Shown here piece after piece: positions 1 to 9,880 of a stretch of DNA of 33,473 nucleotides (position 1 is its first letter; each line of letters begins with the position of its first letter). Below the pieces are notes generated by a model. That model searched no databases. It worked only from the letters and a program-made list of their open reading frames with translations, and was not told where the DNA came from. Both the position numbers and the translations under genes were made by a program. The stretch covers positions 1-33,473 of the forward strand of contig JAEUMZ010000111.1 in NCBI GenBank assembly GCA_016790765.1, written 5' to 3'. Origin of the DNA: Betaproteobacteria bacterium (GTDB lineage: Bacteria > Pseudomonadota > Gammaproteobacteria > Burkholderiales > Usitatibacteraceae).

Positions 1-860
1 ACAACCCGCTGTGGCAGAACATCAAGGGCGTGACCGGCCAGGTCTATGACTGGCCCAAGTCCACCTACATCGCCGAGCCGCCGTTCTTTGGCGCCGACTT
101 CGGCATGAGCGCGGGCAAGGCCGCCGACGTGAAGGGCGCCAAGGTGCTGGGCATCTTCGGCGATTCGGTCACCACGGACCACATTTCGCCTGCCGGGTCG
201 TTCAAGGAAACCACGCCGGCCGGCAAGTATCTGGTCGGCCAGAACGTGTTGAAAGCCGACTTCAACAGCTACGGCGCGCGGCGCGGCAACCACGAAGTGA
301 TGATGCGCGGCACCTTCGCCAACGTGCGGATCAAGAACCTGATGCTGCCGCCGAAGGCCGATGGCACGCGCGTCGAGGGCGGACTCACGCTTTTGCAACC
401 CTCCGGCGAGCAATTGCCGATCTACGACGCGGCCATGAAGTACATCGCCGCCGGCACGCCGACGGTGATCTTCGGCGGCGAGGAATACGGCACCGGCTCC
501 TCGCGCGACTGGGCCGCAAAGGGCACGCAGCTGCTCGGCGTGAAGGCCGTGGTGGCCAAGTCCTTCGAGCGCATCCACCGCTCCAACCTGGTCGGCATGG
601 GCGTGCTGCCCTGCCAGTTCAAGAATGGCGAGTCGGCCGAGTCCCTGGGCATCAAGGGTGACGAAACGTTCGACATCACCGGCCTGGAAGGCGGCATCAA
701 GCCACAGATGGACGTCACGCTCACCATCACCGGCAAGGACGGCAGCCAGAAATCCACGCAAGTGCTGCTCCGCATCGACACGCCGATCGAGGTCGATTAC
801 TACCTGCACGGCGGCATCCTGCCGTATGTGCTGCGCGAGTTGATTTCGAAGGCGGCCTAA
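1..860 (+). CDS. acnA: Aconitate hydratase (AcnA type), C-terminal part, 5' truncated by window edge
   Basis: Aconitase interconverts citrate and isocitrate in the TCA cycle in the cytoplasm, using a [4Fe-4S] cluster. The window begins inside the gene: the frame is open from base 3 (N-P-L-W-Q-N-I-K-G) to the TAA at 858-860, so about 285 C-terminal residues are visible. This part is the swivel domain (domain 4). It shows the AcnA/IRP1-type signatures [39 protein letters not shown] (substrate-binding serine/arginine) and [17 protein letters not shown]. The cluster-binding cysteines lie upstream, outside the window. It reads as an intact 3' end with no frameshift. The order of motifs fits AcnA rather than AcnB. 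The following 106 bases hold no convincing terminator; only a 5-bp TGTCC/GGACA hairpin is visible near 886-903. Confidence 0.95.
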   Translation, partial: NPLWQNIKGVTGQVYDWPKSTYIAEPPFFGADFGMSAGKAADVKGAKVLGIFGDSVTTDHISPAGSFKETTPAGKYLVGQNVLKADFNSYGARRGNHEVMMRGTFANVRIKNLMLPPKADGTRVEGGLTLLQPSGEQLPIYDAAMKYIAAGTPTVIFGGEEYGTGSSRDWAAKGTQLLGVKAVVAKSFERIHRSNLVGMGVLPCQFKNGESAESLGIKGDETFDITGLEGGIKPQMDVTLTITGKDGSQKSTQVLLRIDTPIEVDYYLHGGILPYVLRELISKAA

Positions 861-966
861 GCGCCCTGTCCCAGCGATAGGACACCAAACTCAAGTACTG
901 GTGCGCACTTTCAGGCTAAAACGGCATGAGAGGCGCGCGGGTGCTTGGGTTTAAGAATGTTTCGAC

Positions 967-1530
967 ATGACCCGCAAACTCATCCCCTCGGATCTGATTG
1001 CGGAGCGAATATTCATTGTTCGCGGACAGAAAGTCATTCTCGATTCAGACTTGGCGGCACTCTATGAAGTCCCGACCAAACGCTTCAACGAGGCTGTGCG
1101 ACGGAACTCGGCAAAATTTCCCGCCGACTTCAGTTTTCAATTGAGCGATCAGGAGTGGCGGGCTTTAAGGTCGCAATTTGCGACCTTAAAGCCCGAACCT
1201 GGACGTGGCCAGCATCGCAAATACCTTCCCTACGTCTTCACTGAACACGGCGCGATCATGGCCGCGAGCCTGTTGAACAGCACGCGGGCGATTGAAGTCA
1301 GCGTCTTTGTGGTGCGCGCATTTGTCCAACAGCGCGAATTGCTCGCGTCCAGCAGGGACCTTGCCCGCCAGTTGAAAGCGCTGGAGCAACGCCTGGAGAA
1401 AAAGATCTCCTCGCATGACCAAGCCATCGCCGGCATCATCGACACACTACGAGAATTGATGGCGCCCACAGTGACGCCGAAGCGCCGCATCGGCTTTGTG
1501 ATCGACGACGAAACCGGCAAGAAATCCTGA
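967..1530 (+). CDS. ORF6N domain-containing DNA-binding protein
   Basis: 187 residues. The N-terminal ~100 residues match the ORF6N domain known from phage and mobile-element proteins: IxxRGQKVILDSDLAALYEVPTKRFNEAVRRN, then F-x-x-DFSFQLS, the LRSQFATLK segment, and the GRGQHRKYLPYVFTEHGA block. Residues ~125-150 are a charged helical or coiled segment (RQLKALEQRLEKKISSHDQ). The C-terminus (PKRRIGFVIDD) is typical of chromosomal single-gene members. ORF6N proteins are presumed to bind DNA, but their cellular role is unknown. The gene is less GC-rich than its neighbours, which fits lateral acquisition. It is convergent with nlpD (30 bases apart) and carries a 37-base near-perfect palindrome at 1159-1195 inside the coding sequence. 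ATG start; no strong ribosome-binding site seen. Confidence 0.88.
   Translation: MTRKLIPSDLIAERIFIVRGQKVILDSDLAALYEVPTKRFNEAVRRNSAKFPADFSFQLSDQEWRALRSQFATLKPEPGRGQHRKYLPYVFTEHGAIMAASLLNSTRAIEVSVFVVRAFVQQRELLASSRDLARQLKALEQRLEKKISSHDQAIAGIIDTLRELMAPTVTPKRRIGFVIDDETGKKS
1159..1195. repeat. 18-bp perfect inverted repeat inside the ORF6N gene
   Basis: Arms 1159-1176 and 1178-1195 are exact reverse complements around a single central T (1177). The left arm reads CGGGCTTTAAGGTCGCAA. It encodes the conserved RALRSQFATLKPEP segment, so it sits within real coding sequence. It could be a binding or recombination site, or a very stable mRNA hairpin. Confidence 0.9.
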
Positions 1531-1560
1531 ACTGGGACCCGGCCGCTTGCGACGAGACGG

Positions 1561-2535
1561 CTAGTTCCCCAGCATCTTCACCGGATCCAGCGGCTTGCCG
1601 TTCTTGCGGATCTCGAAGTGCAGCTTGACCTGGTCGGCGTCGGAGTCGCCCATCTCGGCGATCTTGTCGCCCTTCTTCACCGTGGCGCCCTCTTCGACCA
1701 CGATCTTGTCGTTGTGCGCATACGCCGAGGACCAGTCCGCCGTGTGGCGGATGATGACCAGGCGCCCGTAGCCGCGGATGTGAGAGCCGGTATAGATCAC
1801 CTTGCCCGCGGCGGCGGCGCGCACCGCCGTGCCCTTGCTGCCGGTGATGCCCACGCCCTTGGCCAATTCGCTGTACGGGATGAGCTGCTTGGCGGCCGGA
1901 GCCGGCACGATCGGCCAGGCCCAGTCAACGCGGTCGCCCGCCGCGGTCGCGGGCACGGGCAGCGCAGGCGCCGCGGTGGGCGCCACGGCGGCCACGGGCG
2001 GCAATGGCGTGCCGGTGATGGGTGAACTGGCCTCGGCCGTGGCCTTGGCGAACGCGGCATCGCTGTACGGCGTGCGCGAGGCCTTTGGCTCGACCTTGAG
2101 CTTGTCGGAATTGACCGTGGTGCCGGTGACGGTCGGCGCGGGCGTGATGACCAGCGGCGTGACCACCGGTTCGCCCGGCTTGGGCGTCGCTGTCGCAGTG
2201 GCGGCGGGCGCCCCGGGCGGCGTGAGGCGCAGCGTGTCGCCCAGCTTGATCACGTTGGGGTTGTCGATGTTGTTCCACAGCGCCAGCTCGCGGTAATCGA
2301 GGCCGTTCTGGAAGGCGATGGAGATGAGCGTCTCGCCCTTCTGCACCACGTGGGTCTTGCCGCCGTCGGCCGGCTTGTCTGCCGCCGGCGATGGCGTGGA
2401 CGTGGAGGACACGATCGGCGCCGGGACCGTTGGCGACGGCGTCCGGGTATCGACCACCGGTGCGGGGCGCGTCGCGCTGCAGGCGGCCAGCGCCAGGGCG
2501 ACTGCGGCAACAATTGCATTCTTGCGATTCGTCAT
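1561..2535 (-). CDS. nlpD: NlpD-like lipoprotein: LysM plus degenerate M23 (LytM) domain
   Basis: 324 residues. NlpD is an envelope lipoprotein that activates the cell-wall amidase AmiC at the division site in E. coli. The start is the ATG at 2535, preceded by a clear AGGAG; open sequence continues further upstream but that part lies antisense-frame over pcm and is not NlpD. The signal peptide ends in a lipobox LAAC with Cys19. A LysM domain follows at ~61-107 (THVVQKGETLISIAFQNGLD to LGDTLRLTPP), then a long Pro/Thr/Ala-rich linker, then an M23 domain at ~220-322. The zinc ligands are degenerate: the HxxxD-type site reads KGVGI and the HxH site reads KLHFE, with only the AYAH histidine kept. 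This fits a non-catalytic amidase activator. It is the last gene of surE-pcm-nlpD, 47 bases after pcm. Confidence 0.92.
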   Translation of the reverse strand: MTNRKNAIVAAVALALAACSATRPAPVVDTRTPSPTVPAPIVSSTSTPSPAADKPADGGKTHVVQKGETLISIAFQNGLDYRELALWNNIDNPNVIKLGDTLRLTPPGAPAATATATPKPGEPVVTPLVITPAPTVTGTTVNSDKLKVEPKASRTPYSDAAFAKATAEASSPITGTPLPPVAAVAPTAAPALPVPATAAGDRVDWAWPIVPAPAAKQLIPYSELAKGVGITGSKGTAVRAAAAGKVIYTGSHIRGYGRLVIIRHTADWSSAYAHNDKIVVEEGATVKKGDKIAEMGDSDADQVKLHFEIRKNGKPLDPVKMLGN

Positions 2536-2582
2536 CGATTCACTCCTGATGTCCCGTCCACGCAGACCGCACCCGATGCCGG

Positions 2583-3272
2583 TCAGGCAATGCCGTTCAA
2601 CAACGGCACAAAGCGCACATCGTGCACCACGCGCTGTGAAAATCCGCTGTCGCTGCGGTCGATGACCATCAGCTGCTGGTTCCCACCGTCGCGCCCCACC
2701 GGCAGCACCATGCGTCCACCGACCGCCAATTGCGCCTTGAGTTCCTCGGGCACGTGGGTGGCGGCGGCGGTCATGAGGATGCCGTCGTAGGGCGCCGCAT
2801 CGGCATAGCCGAAGTGGCCGTCCGCGTGCTTGAAGATCACGTTGATCACGCGCAGGTTGCGCAGGGTGCGGCGCGCGCCGTCCATCAGCGCGGCGATGCG
2901 CTCCACGGTAAAGACTTCCTTGGCCAGGCGCGACAGCACCGCCGTCTGGTAGCCGCAGCCGGTGCCGATCTCCAGCACCTTTTTCGGCGCCCCGGCGTCC
3001 CGCCCGCACAGGAGCTCGGTCATGATGGCGACGATCTCCGGGGTGGAAATGGTCTGGCCGTGGCCGATGGGCAGGGCCTTGTCCACCTCGTAGGCGCGCT
3101 CCTGCAGCGCTTCGTCGATAAACACGTGGCGCGGCACCCAGCCGATGGCGGCCAGCACGGCCTCGTCGCGGGTGCCGCGCGACCGCAGCGCCTCCACCAT
3201 GCGCGCGCGCGTGCGATCGGAGGTCATGCCCAGGCCCTGGAACTTTCCGGAGTTGGACAACACGCCCTTCAT
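2583..3272 (-). CDS. pcm: Protein-L-isoaspartate O-methyltransferase
   Basis: 229 residues. Pcm methylates abnormal L-isoaspartyl residues in damaged proteins with SAM, starting their repair to L-aspartate. The class I methyltransferase core shows PIGHGQTISTPEIVAIMTELL (substrate site), SAM motif I VLEIGTGCGYQTAVL, and the C-terminal RFVPLLNG typical of Pcm. I chose the ATG at 3272; a TTG directly upstream (3275) and an internal ATG at 3227 (MTSDRTRARM) are alternatives, and the short extension ending GLGMTS is common in betaproteobacterial members. No strong Shine-Dalgarno is visible. It begins 13 bases after the surE stop, so the two are very likely co-transcribed and perhaps translationally coupled; both serve stationary-phase and stress maintenance. 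Confidence 0.95.
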   Translation of the reverse strand: MKGVLSNSGKFQGLGMTSDRTRARMVEALRSRGTRDEAVLAAIGWVPRHVFIDEALQERAYEVDKALPIGHGQTISTPEIVAIMTELLCGRDAGAPKKVLEIGTGCGYQTAVLSRLAKEVFTVERIAALMDGARRTLRNLRVINVIFKHADGHFGYADAAPYDGILMTAAATHVPEELKAQLAVGGRMVLPVGRDGGNQQLMVIDRSDSGFSQRVVHDVRFVPLLNGIA

Positions 3273-3285
3273 CAAGCACCCGGCC

Positions 3286-4029
3286 TCATGAACCCAGCCA
3301 GTTGGCTGCGGTCTTCATTTGCTGGTAGTTGGTGAGGTCCATTTGCAGCGGCGTGACCGACACGCGCTTGTTGTGGATGGCGTGGAAATCGGTGCCCGGT
3401 CCGGCATCGGCCACCGCGCCGGCGGCGCCAATCCAGTACACGGTTTCCCCGCGCGGATTCTTCGCCTTCACCACCGGCTCGGCCTTGTGGCGTTTGCCCA
3501 GGCGCGTGACCTCGAAGCCCTGCAGCTCACCTTGCGGCACGTCCGGTACGTTGACATTGAGCAGCACCGGCTCGCCGAACGGTGCGCGCGCAAAGCGCTG
3601 CACCAGCTCAGCCGCCACCCAGGCGGCGGTTTCGTAGTGCTTGGATTCGTGCCCGGCGAGCGACATGGCGATCGACGGCAGGCCCAGCAGGAAACCCTCC
3701 GTGGCCGCAGCGACGGTGCCCGAGTAGATCGTGTCGTCGCCCATGTTGGAGCTGGAATTGATGCCCGAGACCACCATATCCGGCACGAAATCGACCATGC
3801 CGGTGACGGCCATGTGCACGCAGTCGGTGGGCGTGCCGTCGACAAAGTAGAACCCGGAGGGCGCGCGCCGGAGCGACAGCGGCCGGTCGAGCGTCAAGGA
3901 ATTGGAGGCCCCGCTCTTGTCCCGTTCCGGTGCCACCACGGTGACATCGGCGATTCGGGACAGGACGTCGTGCAACGCGATCAGGCCGGGGGCGAAATAG
4001 CCGTCGTCGTTGGAAAGGAGGATGCGCAT
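3286..4029 (-). CDS. surE: 5'/3'-nucleotidase SurE
   Basis: 247 residues. SurE is a cytoplasmic metal-dependent phosphatase acting on nucleoside 5'- and 3'-monophosphates and short polyphosphate. The N-terminal metal site [11 protein letters not shown] is at the first codon. Other family blocks are [60 protein letters not shown] and [14 protein letters not shown]. The ATG at 4029 gives the canonical [10 protein letters not shown] start; an in-frame TTG three codons upstream (4038) is possible but unneeded. A TATAAT-like GATAAT (complement of 4051-4056) lies about 20 bases upstream, without a recognisable -35 box. It is the first gene of the cluster and is transcribed divergently from the SGNH-like gene at 4217. 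Confidence 0.96.
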   Translation of the reverse strand: MRILLSNDDGYFAPGLIALHDVLSRIADVTVVAPERDKSGASNSLTLDRPLSLRRAPSGFYFVDGTPTDCVHMAVTGMVDFVPDMVVSGINSSSNMGDDTIYSGTVAAATEGFLLGLPSIAMSLAGHESKHYETAAWVAAELVQRFARAPFGEPVLLNVNVPDVPQGELQGFEVTRLGKRHKAEPVVKAKNPRGETVYWIGAAGAVADAGPGTDFHAIHNKRVSVTPLQMDLTNYQQMKTAANWLGS

Positions 4030-4216
4030 GATGGACAATTGGTTTGCCGGATTATCTCACCCCGCGTTGCATAGGTCCCGGCCGATGCAACTTTGCGCGG
4101 CCCGTTTGCGCCACCTATTGGCGTCGTGCATGCGCGGTGCGGGCGGCCGTTTCACCTATCATGTGCACTCACCGCCGCTGAGTTTCGTTCCGCAAACGGC
4201 TGCCGCAAACACCCCC

Positions 4217-5095
4217 ATGTCCAATATCGTCCTGCTGGGTCAAAGCCATGCCGTGTCCTTGCTGGACGCCATTTGTGACTGGCGTTCCGCCCTTCGCCTG
4301 AACGCCGCCTCGCCGGCCGAGGCCGACTATTCGCCGGCCTTTCGCGGCTGGCTCAGCGTCAACACGCAGGGGCAGATGATCCAGCCGGTCATGCATCCGC
4401 GCTATGCGGCGTTCTCGCGCATGCGCGTGTGCCTGCTCAGCGCGGCCGCATTCTCCGGCGTGCTGGCCAATGTCACGGCTGTGGAAGGCGGACAGGTGCG
4501 CCTGTCGGCCACGGACACGTTGATGGGGTTCATCCGTGCCGTTGGAGATGCCGACACCATCATCTCGGTGATCAGCGGAAACCACCACGCGAAGCTGGCC
4601 CTGGTGGGCAGCTACCCGGCCTACGACTTTGCACCGTACACCGCTCCGCCTGAAGGACAACCGGTCGATCGCATCCACATCAATGACCTGCTGGCGCAGT
4701 TGGGCTCGATGGTGGCGGCCCCATTGGCCTGCCTGCGCAGCGCATTTCCCCGCGCACGGATCCTGCACGTGACCCCGCCGCCGCCGTTGCTGGATCCATC
4801 GAAGGCAACGGTGCACGAGGCACTGCGCGAGGAGATCCGGCAGCATGGGTTTACCGCGCCAGGGCTGCGCCGCAAATGGCACGAGGCCTACATCGAACAG
4901 TTGAAGGCACAGCTGGCGCCGTTGCGGGTGGAGGTGGTGGGCGCCGATCCGGTCGCGACTTCAAGCGAGGGTTTCCTTGCGCCCGAGCTGGCCGAAGGCC
5001 TGACGCACGGCAATGCCGCGTACGGAGAGCATTTGGCGGCCGCATTGCTTGCACGCCTGCAGGCCGGCCTGCAGCCAGGCACCCGCGCCCCATGA
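4217..5095 (+). CDS. SGNH/GDSL hydrolase-like protein, partner of the GSCFA gene
   Basis: 292 residues; I do not recognise a named family. It has no signal peptide or membrane segment. The pattern is SGNH-like: block I as VLLGQSHAVSL (Ser10 a possible nucleophile), block III as ISGNHH (Gly121-Asn122), and a C-terminal GLTHGNAAYGEHL (His264) where SGNH enzymes have DxxH-x-N; the block-V aspartate itself appears to be missing. A Pro-rich strand (HVTPPPPLLDP) lies around 184-193. The ATG at 4217 gives the motif at residue 8; the frame is open further upstream but without family-like sequence. No clear ribosome-binding site. Its stop overlaps the start of the GSCFA gene (ATGA), so the pair is probably co-translated and may act on the same substrate, plausibly acyl groups on a surface polysaccharide. 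That role is inference. Confidence 0.6.
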   Translation: MSNIVLLGQSHAVSLLDAICDWRSALRLNAASPAEADYSPAFRGWLSVNTQGQMIQPVMHPRYAAFSRMRVCLLSAAAFSGVLANVTAVEGGQVRLSATDTLMGFIRAVGDADTIISVISGNHHAKLALVGSYPAYDFAPYTAPPEGQPVDRIHINDLLAQLGSMVAAPLACLRSAFPRARILHVTPPPPLLDPSKATVHEALREEIRQHGFTAPGLRRKWHEAYIEQLKAQLAPLRVEVVGADPVATSSEGFLAPELAEGLTHGNAAYGEHLAAALLARLQAGLQPGTRAP

Positions 5096-6186
5096 CCTCA
5101 CGCACCCACCCGTACGCGGCCTTGCCGGATGCGCAATTCTGGGAACGCCAAACCCGGCTGGAAGGCGCTGCCATCGATGCCGCGCCGAAGTTCGGTTTCT
5201 CCATCGCATCGGACGACTTTGCAACCGCCGGGTCCTGCTTTGCGCAGCACTTCGGCCGTGTCCTCGCGCAGCGCGGCGGCCGCGTCCACATGGCCGAGAC
5301 CCGCCATCCCCTGGTGCCCGAGGAGGCCGCGCATGGGTATGGCGTGTTCTCCGCGCGCTACGGCAACCTCTACACCACGCGCCAGTTCCGCGAGTGCGTC
5401 GAGCAGGCACTCGGTGAGCGCCCGGTCGTTTGCGACTTTGCCCAACGCGAGGACGGCCGATGGATCGATCTGCTGCGCCCGCGCGCAGTGCCCGAGGGAT
5501 TTTCTTCCAGCGAGGAAGCCCAGGCCGACCGCCACTACCACCTGACGTGCGTAAAACAAATGCTGGGCGCCTGCCGCGTGCTGGTGTTCACGCTGGGATT
5601 GACCGAATCCTGGATCAATGAGAAGGGCCGGTACTCGTACGCCATCTGCCCCGGCGTGGCGGCGGGCGAATTCGATCCGGCATACCACCGCTTCCACAAT
5701 CTGTCGTTCGAGGAGTGCGCTGAGGACTTGCGCTACCTGGCCACGCGATGCCAGGCGCTCAACCCGTCGATGAAACTGCTGCTGACGGTATCCCCGGTGA
5801 TGCTGGTCGCCACCATGGAAGGACGCGGCGCGATCCAGTCCTCGGTCGCCTCGAAGAGCATCCTGCGCGCGGCGGCGGACGCCTGCGTGCGCGCGTTCGA
5901 ATTCGCCGACTACTTTCCCTCCTACGAGATCATCGCCGGTCCGCAGGCACGCGGCCGGTTTTACGCGCCCGATGGACGCGACGTCACGGCGGACGGCGTC
6001 CGCCACGTGATGGATGTTTTTTTCGCTACGCGCATGGGCTCGCCGCCGGCCGCTGTAACGCCGGCGGATGCCGTCGCCGGCACAACACCCTCCGCGCAGC
6101 GGAGTGCGCTCGGCGACGCGTCCCTGTTCGATGCCGAATGCGATGAACTGATGCTGGGCCCGCCCGGGCGGGCCGGGGGCGGTTAG
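5092..6186 (+). CDS. GSCFA domain-containing protein
   Basis: 364 residues. The GSCFA family (SGNH-hydrolase-like) takes its name from the motif seen here at residues 47-51 in FATAGSCFAQHFG. Further family blocks are FTLGLTESW (~166-174), LLTVSPVMLVATM (~240) and DYFPSYEII near residue 280. The domain covers roughly residues 25-315; the last ~50 residues are a Pro/Ala/Ser-rich tail ending GPPGRAGGG that looks disordered. No signal peptide. Characterised functions are few; an acyl-ester hydrolase or transferase role on glycans is plausible but not shown. It starts at the ATG overlapping the previous stop by 4 bases. Its 3' end contains an 18-bp perfect GC palindrome (6157-6174), and 13 bases separate it from the convergent methyltransferase gene. 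Confidence 0.85.
   Translation: MTSRTHPYAALPDAQFWERQTRLEGAAIDAAPKFGFSIASDDFATAGSCFAQHFGRVLAQRGGRVHMAETRHPLVPEEAAHGYGVFSARYGNLYTTRQFRECVEQALGERPVVCDFAQREDGRWIDLLRPRAVPEGFSSSEEAQADRHYHLTCVKQMLGACRVLVFTLGLTESWINEKGRYSYAICPGVAAGEFDPAYHRFHNLSFEECAEDLRYLATRCQALNPSMKLLLTVSPVMLVATMEGRGAIQSSVASKSILRAAADACVRAFEFADYFPSYEIIAGPQARGRFYAPDGRDVTADGVRHVMDVFFATRMGSPPAAVTPADAVAGTTPSAQRSALGDASLFDAECDELMLGPPGRAGGG
6157..6174. repeat. 18-bp perfect GC palindrome at a convergent gene end
   Basis: The run GGCCCGCCCGGGCGGGCC is its own reverse complement with no spacer. It lies in the last codons of the GSCFA gene, just before the convergent methyltransferase gene. As RNA it would fold into a GC hairpin with the central bases as loop. 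It might slow or end transcription from both sides, but no T-run follows on the plus strand. Confidence 0.7.
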
Positions 6187-6199
6187 CGCCGCGTCCGCT

Positions 6200-7009
6200 T
6201 CACCGTTTGATCACCATTCCCTGCCCGGTCGGCAACGCGGTCACGCGGTAGCCGCGCGCATCGAGCCAGGCGTCCTCGGCGATCTTCTGCGTCCGATACA
6301 CGCCCGCCCACTCGTAATCGTCGAAGATCACCACGCCGCCGGGTACGACCCTTTCGAACAAATGGTCGAGAACGGCGATCTCGGCCGCCGCATGGTTGAG
6401 GTCGATGTGCAGGTACGCCAAGCGTTCAGGCATGGCCTGCGCGAAGGTGTCCGGGATCAGGCCCTTCACCAGTTTGACGTTCGCGTAGCCGGCGAATCGT
6501 GCGGTCACCTTGTCATGGAACCCCACCTCCTGCCCCTCGAAGGCGTGGCCCTCGACCGGGTTGTAGTCGAAGGTATCGTAAGCCCAGAACGCCTTTGGAA
6601 ACGCCGGCCCACCCAGGTAATCCATCACAGTCTTGATGCCGGTCCCGGCATACACGCCGCATTCCGCGAAATCACCGTCAAGCTGCACGGCATGGTGCGC
6701 CAGCGTGGCGAGGATGTAGCGCCGCCAGACGATGGCGCGGTCGGCGTCGTTCACGCAGTTGGACTCCCACGCCTTGCGAAACGCCTGGTCGTCGAACATG
6801 GAGTTGTTGCGGCCAAAGGTGAACAGGTTGTCGCTGAAGTGCAAGCCTCCCTCGACCAGCGTTCCCGCTTCCTTCATCAGCGCCAGAAATCGCTCAGGGT
6901 CCCTCACCATCCACGACACGGGCGTGGAAAAGCTGGACAGTCGCTTGGGGTCTGCCGGCGTCAGCGCGGGCAGCACGGAAACTGGCGAAGTGAAGGGGTC
7001 GGCCGACAT
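6200..7009 (-). CDS. TylF/MycF-type SAM-dependent O-methyltransferase
   Basis: 269 residues. The macrocin O-methyltransferase (TylF) family methylates sugar hydroxyls in a metal-dependent way; members also occur in polysaccharide loci. Seen here: LVEGGLHFSDNLFTFGRN (~51-68), SAM motif I FAECGVYAGTGIK (~114-126), WAYDTFDYNP, and the metal/acid motifs YLHIDLNHAAAE and VVPGGVVIFDDYEW near 200-235. The start ATG at 7009 gives a full-length protein; no strong ribosome-binding site is visible. It is 53 bases downstream of clpB on the same strand and could be read through from it, and it faces the SGNH/GSCFA pair tail to tail. A glycan substrate is an inference from the neighbours. Confidence 0.8.
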   Translation of the reverse strand: MSADPFTSPVSVLPALTPADPKRLSSFSTPVSWMVRDPERFLALMKEAGTLVEGGLHFSDNLFTFGRNNSMFDDQAFRKAWESNCVNDADRAIVWRRYILATLAHHAVQLDGDFAECGVYAGTGIKTVMDYLGGPAFPKAFWAYDTFDYNPVEGHAFEGQEVGFHDKVTARFAGYANVKLVKGLIPDTFAQAMPERLAYLHIDLNHAAAEIAVLDHLFERVVPGGVVIFDDYEWAGVYRTQKIAEDAWLDARGYRVTALPTGQGMVIKR

Positions 7010-7061
7010 CGTGAATGGATTCTCACATGCAACAGGCCGACCCCTTGCCGTCGCGCGGCAC

Positions 7062-9644
<2,583 letters not shown>

Positions 9645-9690
9645 GGGGAGTCCTTGTCGCCGATCGTTGCGAGTGTGTGGTTGGGACTCC

Positions 9691-9718
9691 AGATGGGGCT
9701 ATCGGAAAAACTTACAAC
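9691..9718 (-). promoter_or_regulatory. Sigma-32 (heat-shock) promoter of clpB
   Basis: On the minus strand a perfect heat-shock -10 box CCCCATCT (complement of 9691-9698) is preceded, after 13 bases, by GTTGTAA (complement of 9712-9718), a 5/7 match to the -35 consensus CTTGAAA. Spacing and distance to clpB (about 47 bases to the ATG) fit a sigma-32 promoter. The -35 overlaps the first CGGAAAAA direct repeat. Confidence 0.8.
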
Positions 9719-9750
9719 CTCCATTGCGAAACCGACGGAAAAATTTACAA
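9703..9750. repeat. Pair of 15-bp direct repeats, candidate enhancer sites
   Basis: CGGAAAAACTTACAA (9703-9717) and CGGAAAAATTTACAA (9736-9750) differ at one base. They start 33 bases apart, about three helical turns, so both would face the same side of the DNA. They lie about 100-147 bases upstream of the inferred start point of the sigma-54 promoter, the usual range for enhancer-binding protein sites. The first copy overlaps the clpB -35 box. Binding by a PrsR-like activator is inference. Confidence 0.6.
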
Positions 9751-9823
9751 GGCCCTTCGGTGATGGTCACGGCTCGTTCCGCAGAACGACGTAAGATATT
9801 GTTATTCAATGAATTTCTGCACT

Positions 9824-9839
9824 TGGCCCCTGGATTGCT
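9824..9839 (+). promoter_or_regulatory. Sigma-54 (-24/-12) promoter of the PEP-CTERM gene
   Basis: TGGCCCCTGGATTGCT matches the sigma-54 consensus TGGCACG-N4-TTGCW at all core positions (TGGC and TTGC, correct 16-base frame); only two of the less conserved bases differ. Transcription would start near 9850, giving a ~30-base leader with AAGGA at 9870-9874. Sigma-54 control through PrsK/PrsR is known for PEP-CTERM systems, which supports the call. An AT-rich IHF-like stretch lies at 9804-9816. Confidence 0.8.
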
Positions 9840-9880
9840 TATTGTTGGCCAGTCGCACTCAACCCTAACAAGGAAAACCC

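Noticed and set aside
2536..3279. Long in-frame upstream extension of the nlpD frame reaching 3279
   Set aside because: This part overlaps pcm in another frame, is Arg/Gly-rich junk, and would place the NlpD lipoprotein signal in mid-protein. The ATG at 2535 has AGGAG and a correct lipobox.
4030..4038. Upstream TTG start for surE
   Set aside because: The ATG at 4029 gives the canonical [11 protein letters not shown] start directly; no ribosome-binding site supports the TTG.
9645..9880. A small gene between clpB and the PEP-CTERM gene
   Set aside because: No short frame there has a plausible start, ribosome-binding site or codon pattern; promoter elements and repeats explain the stretch.
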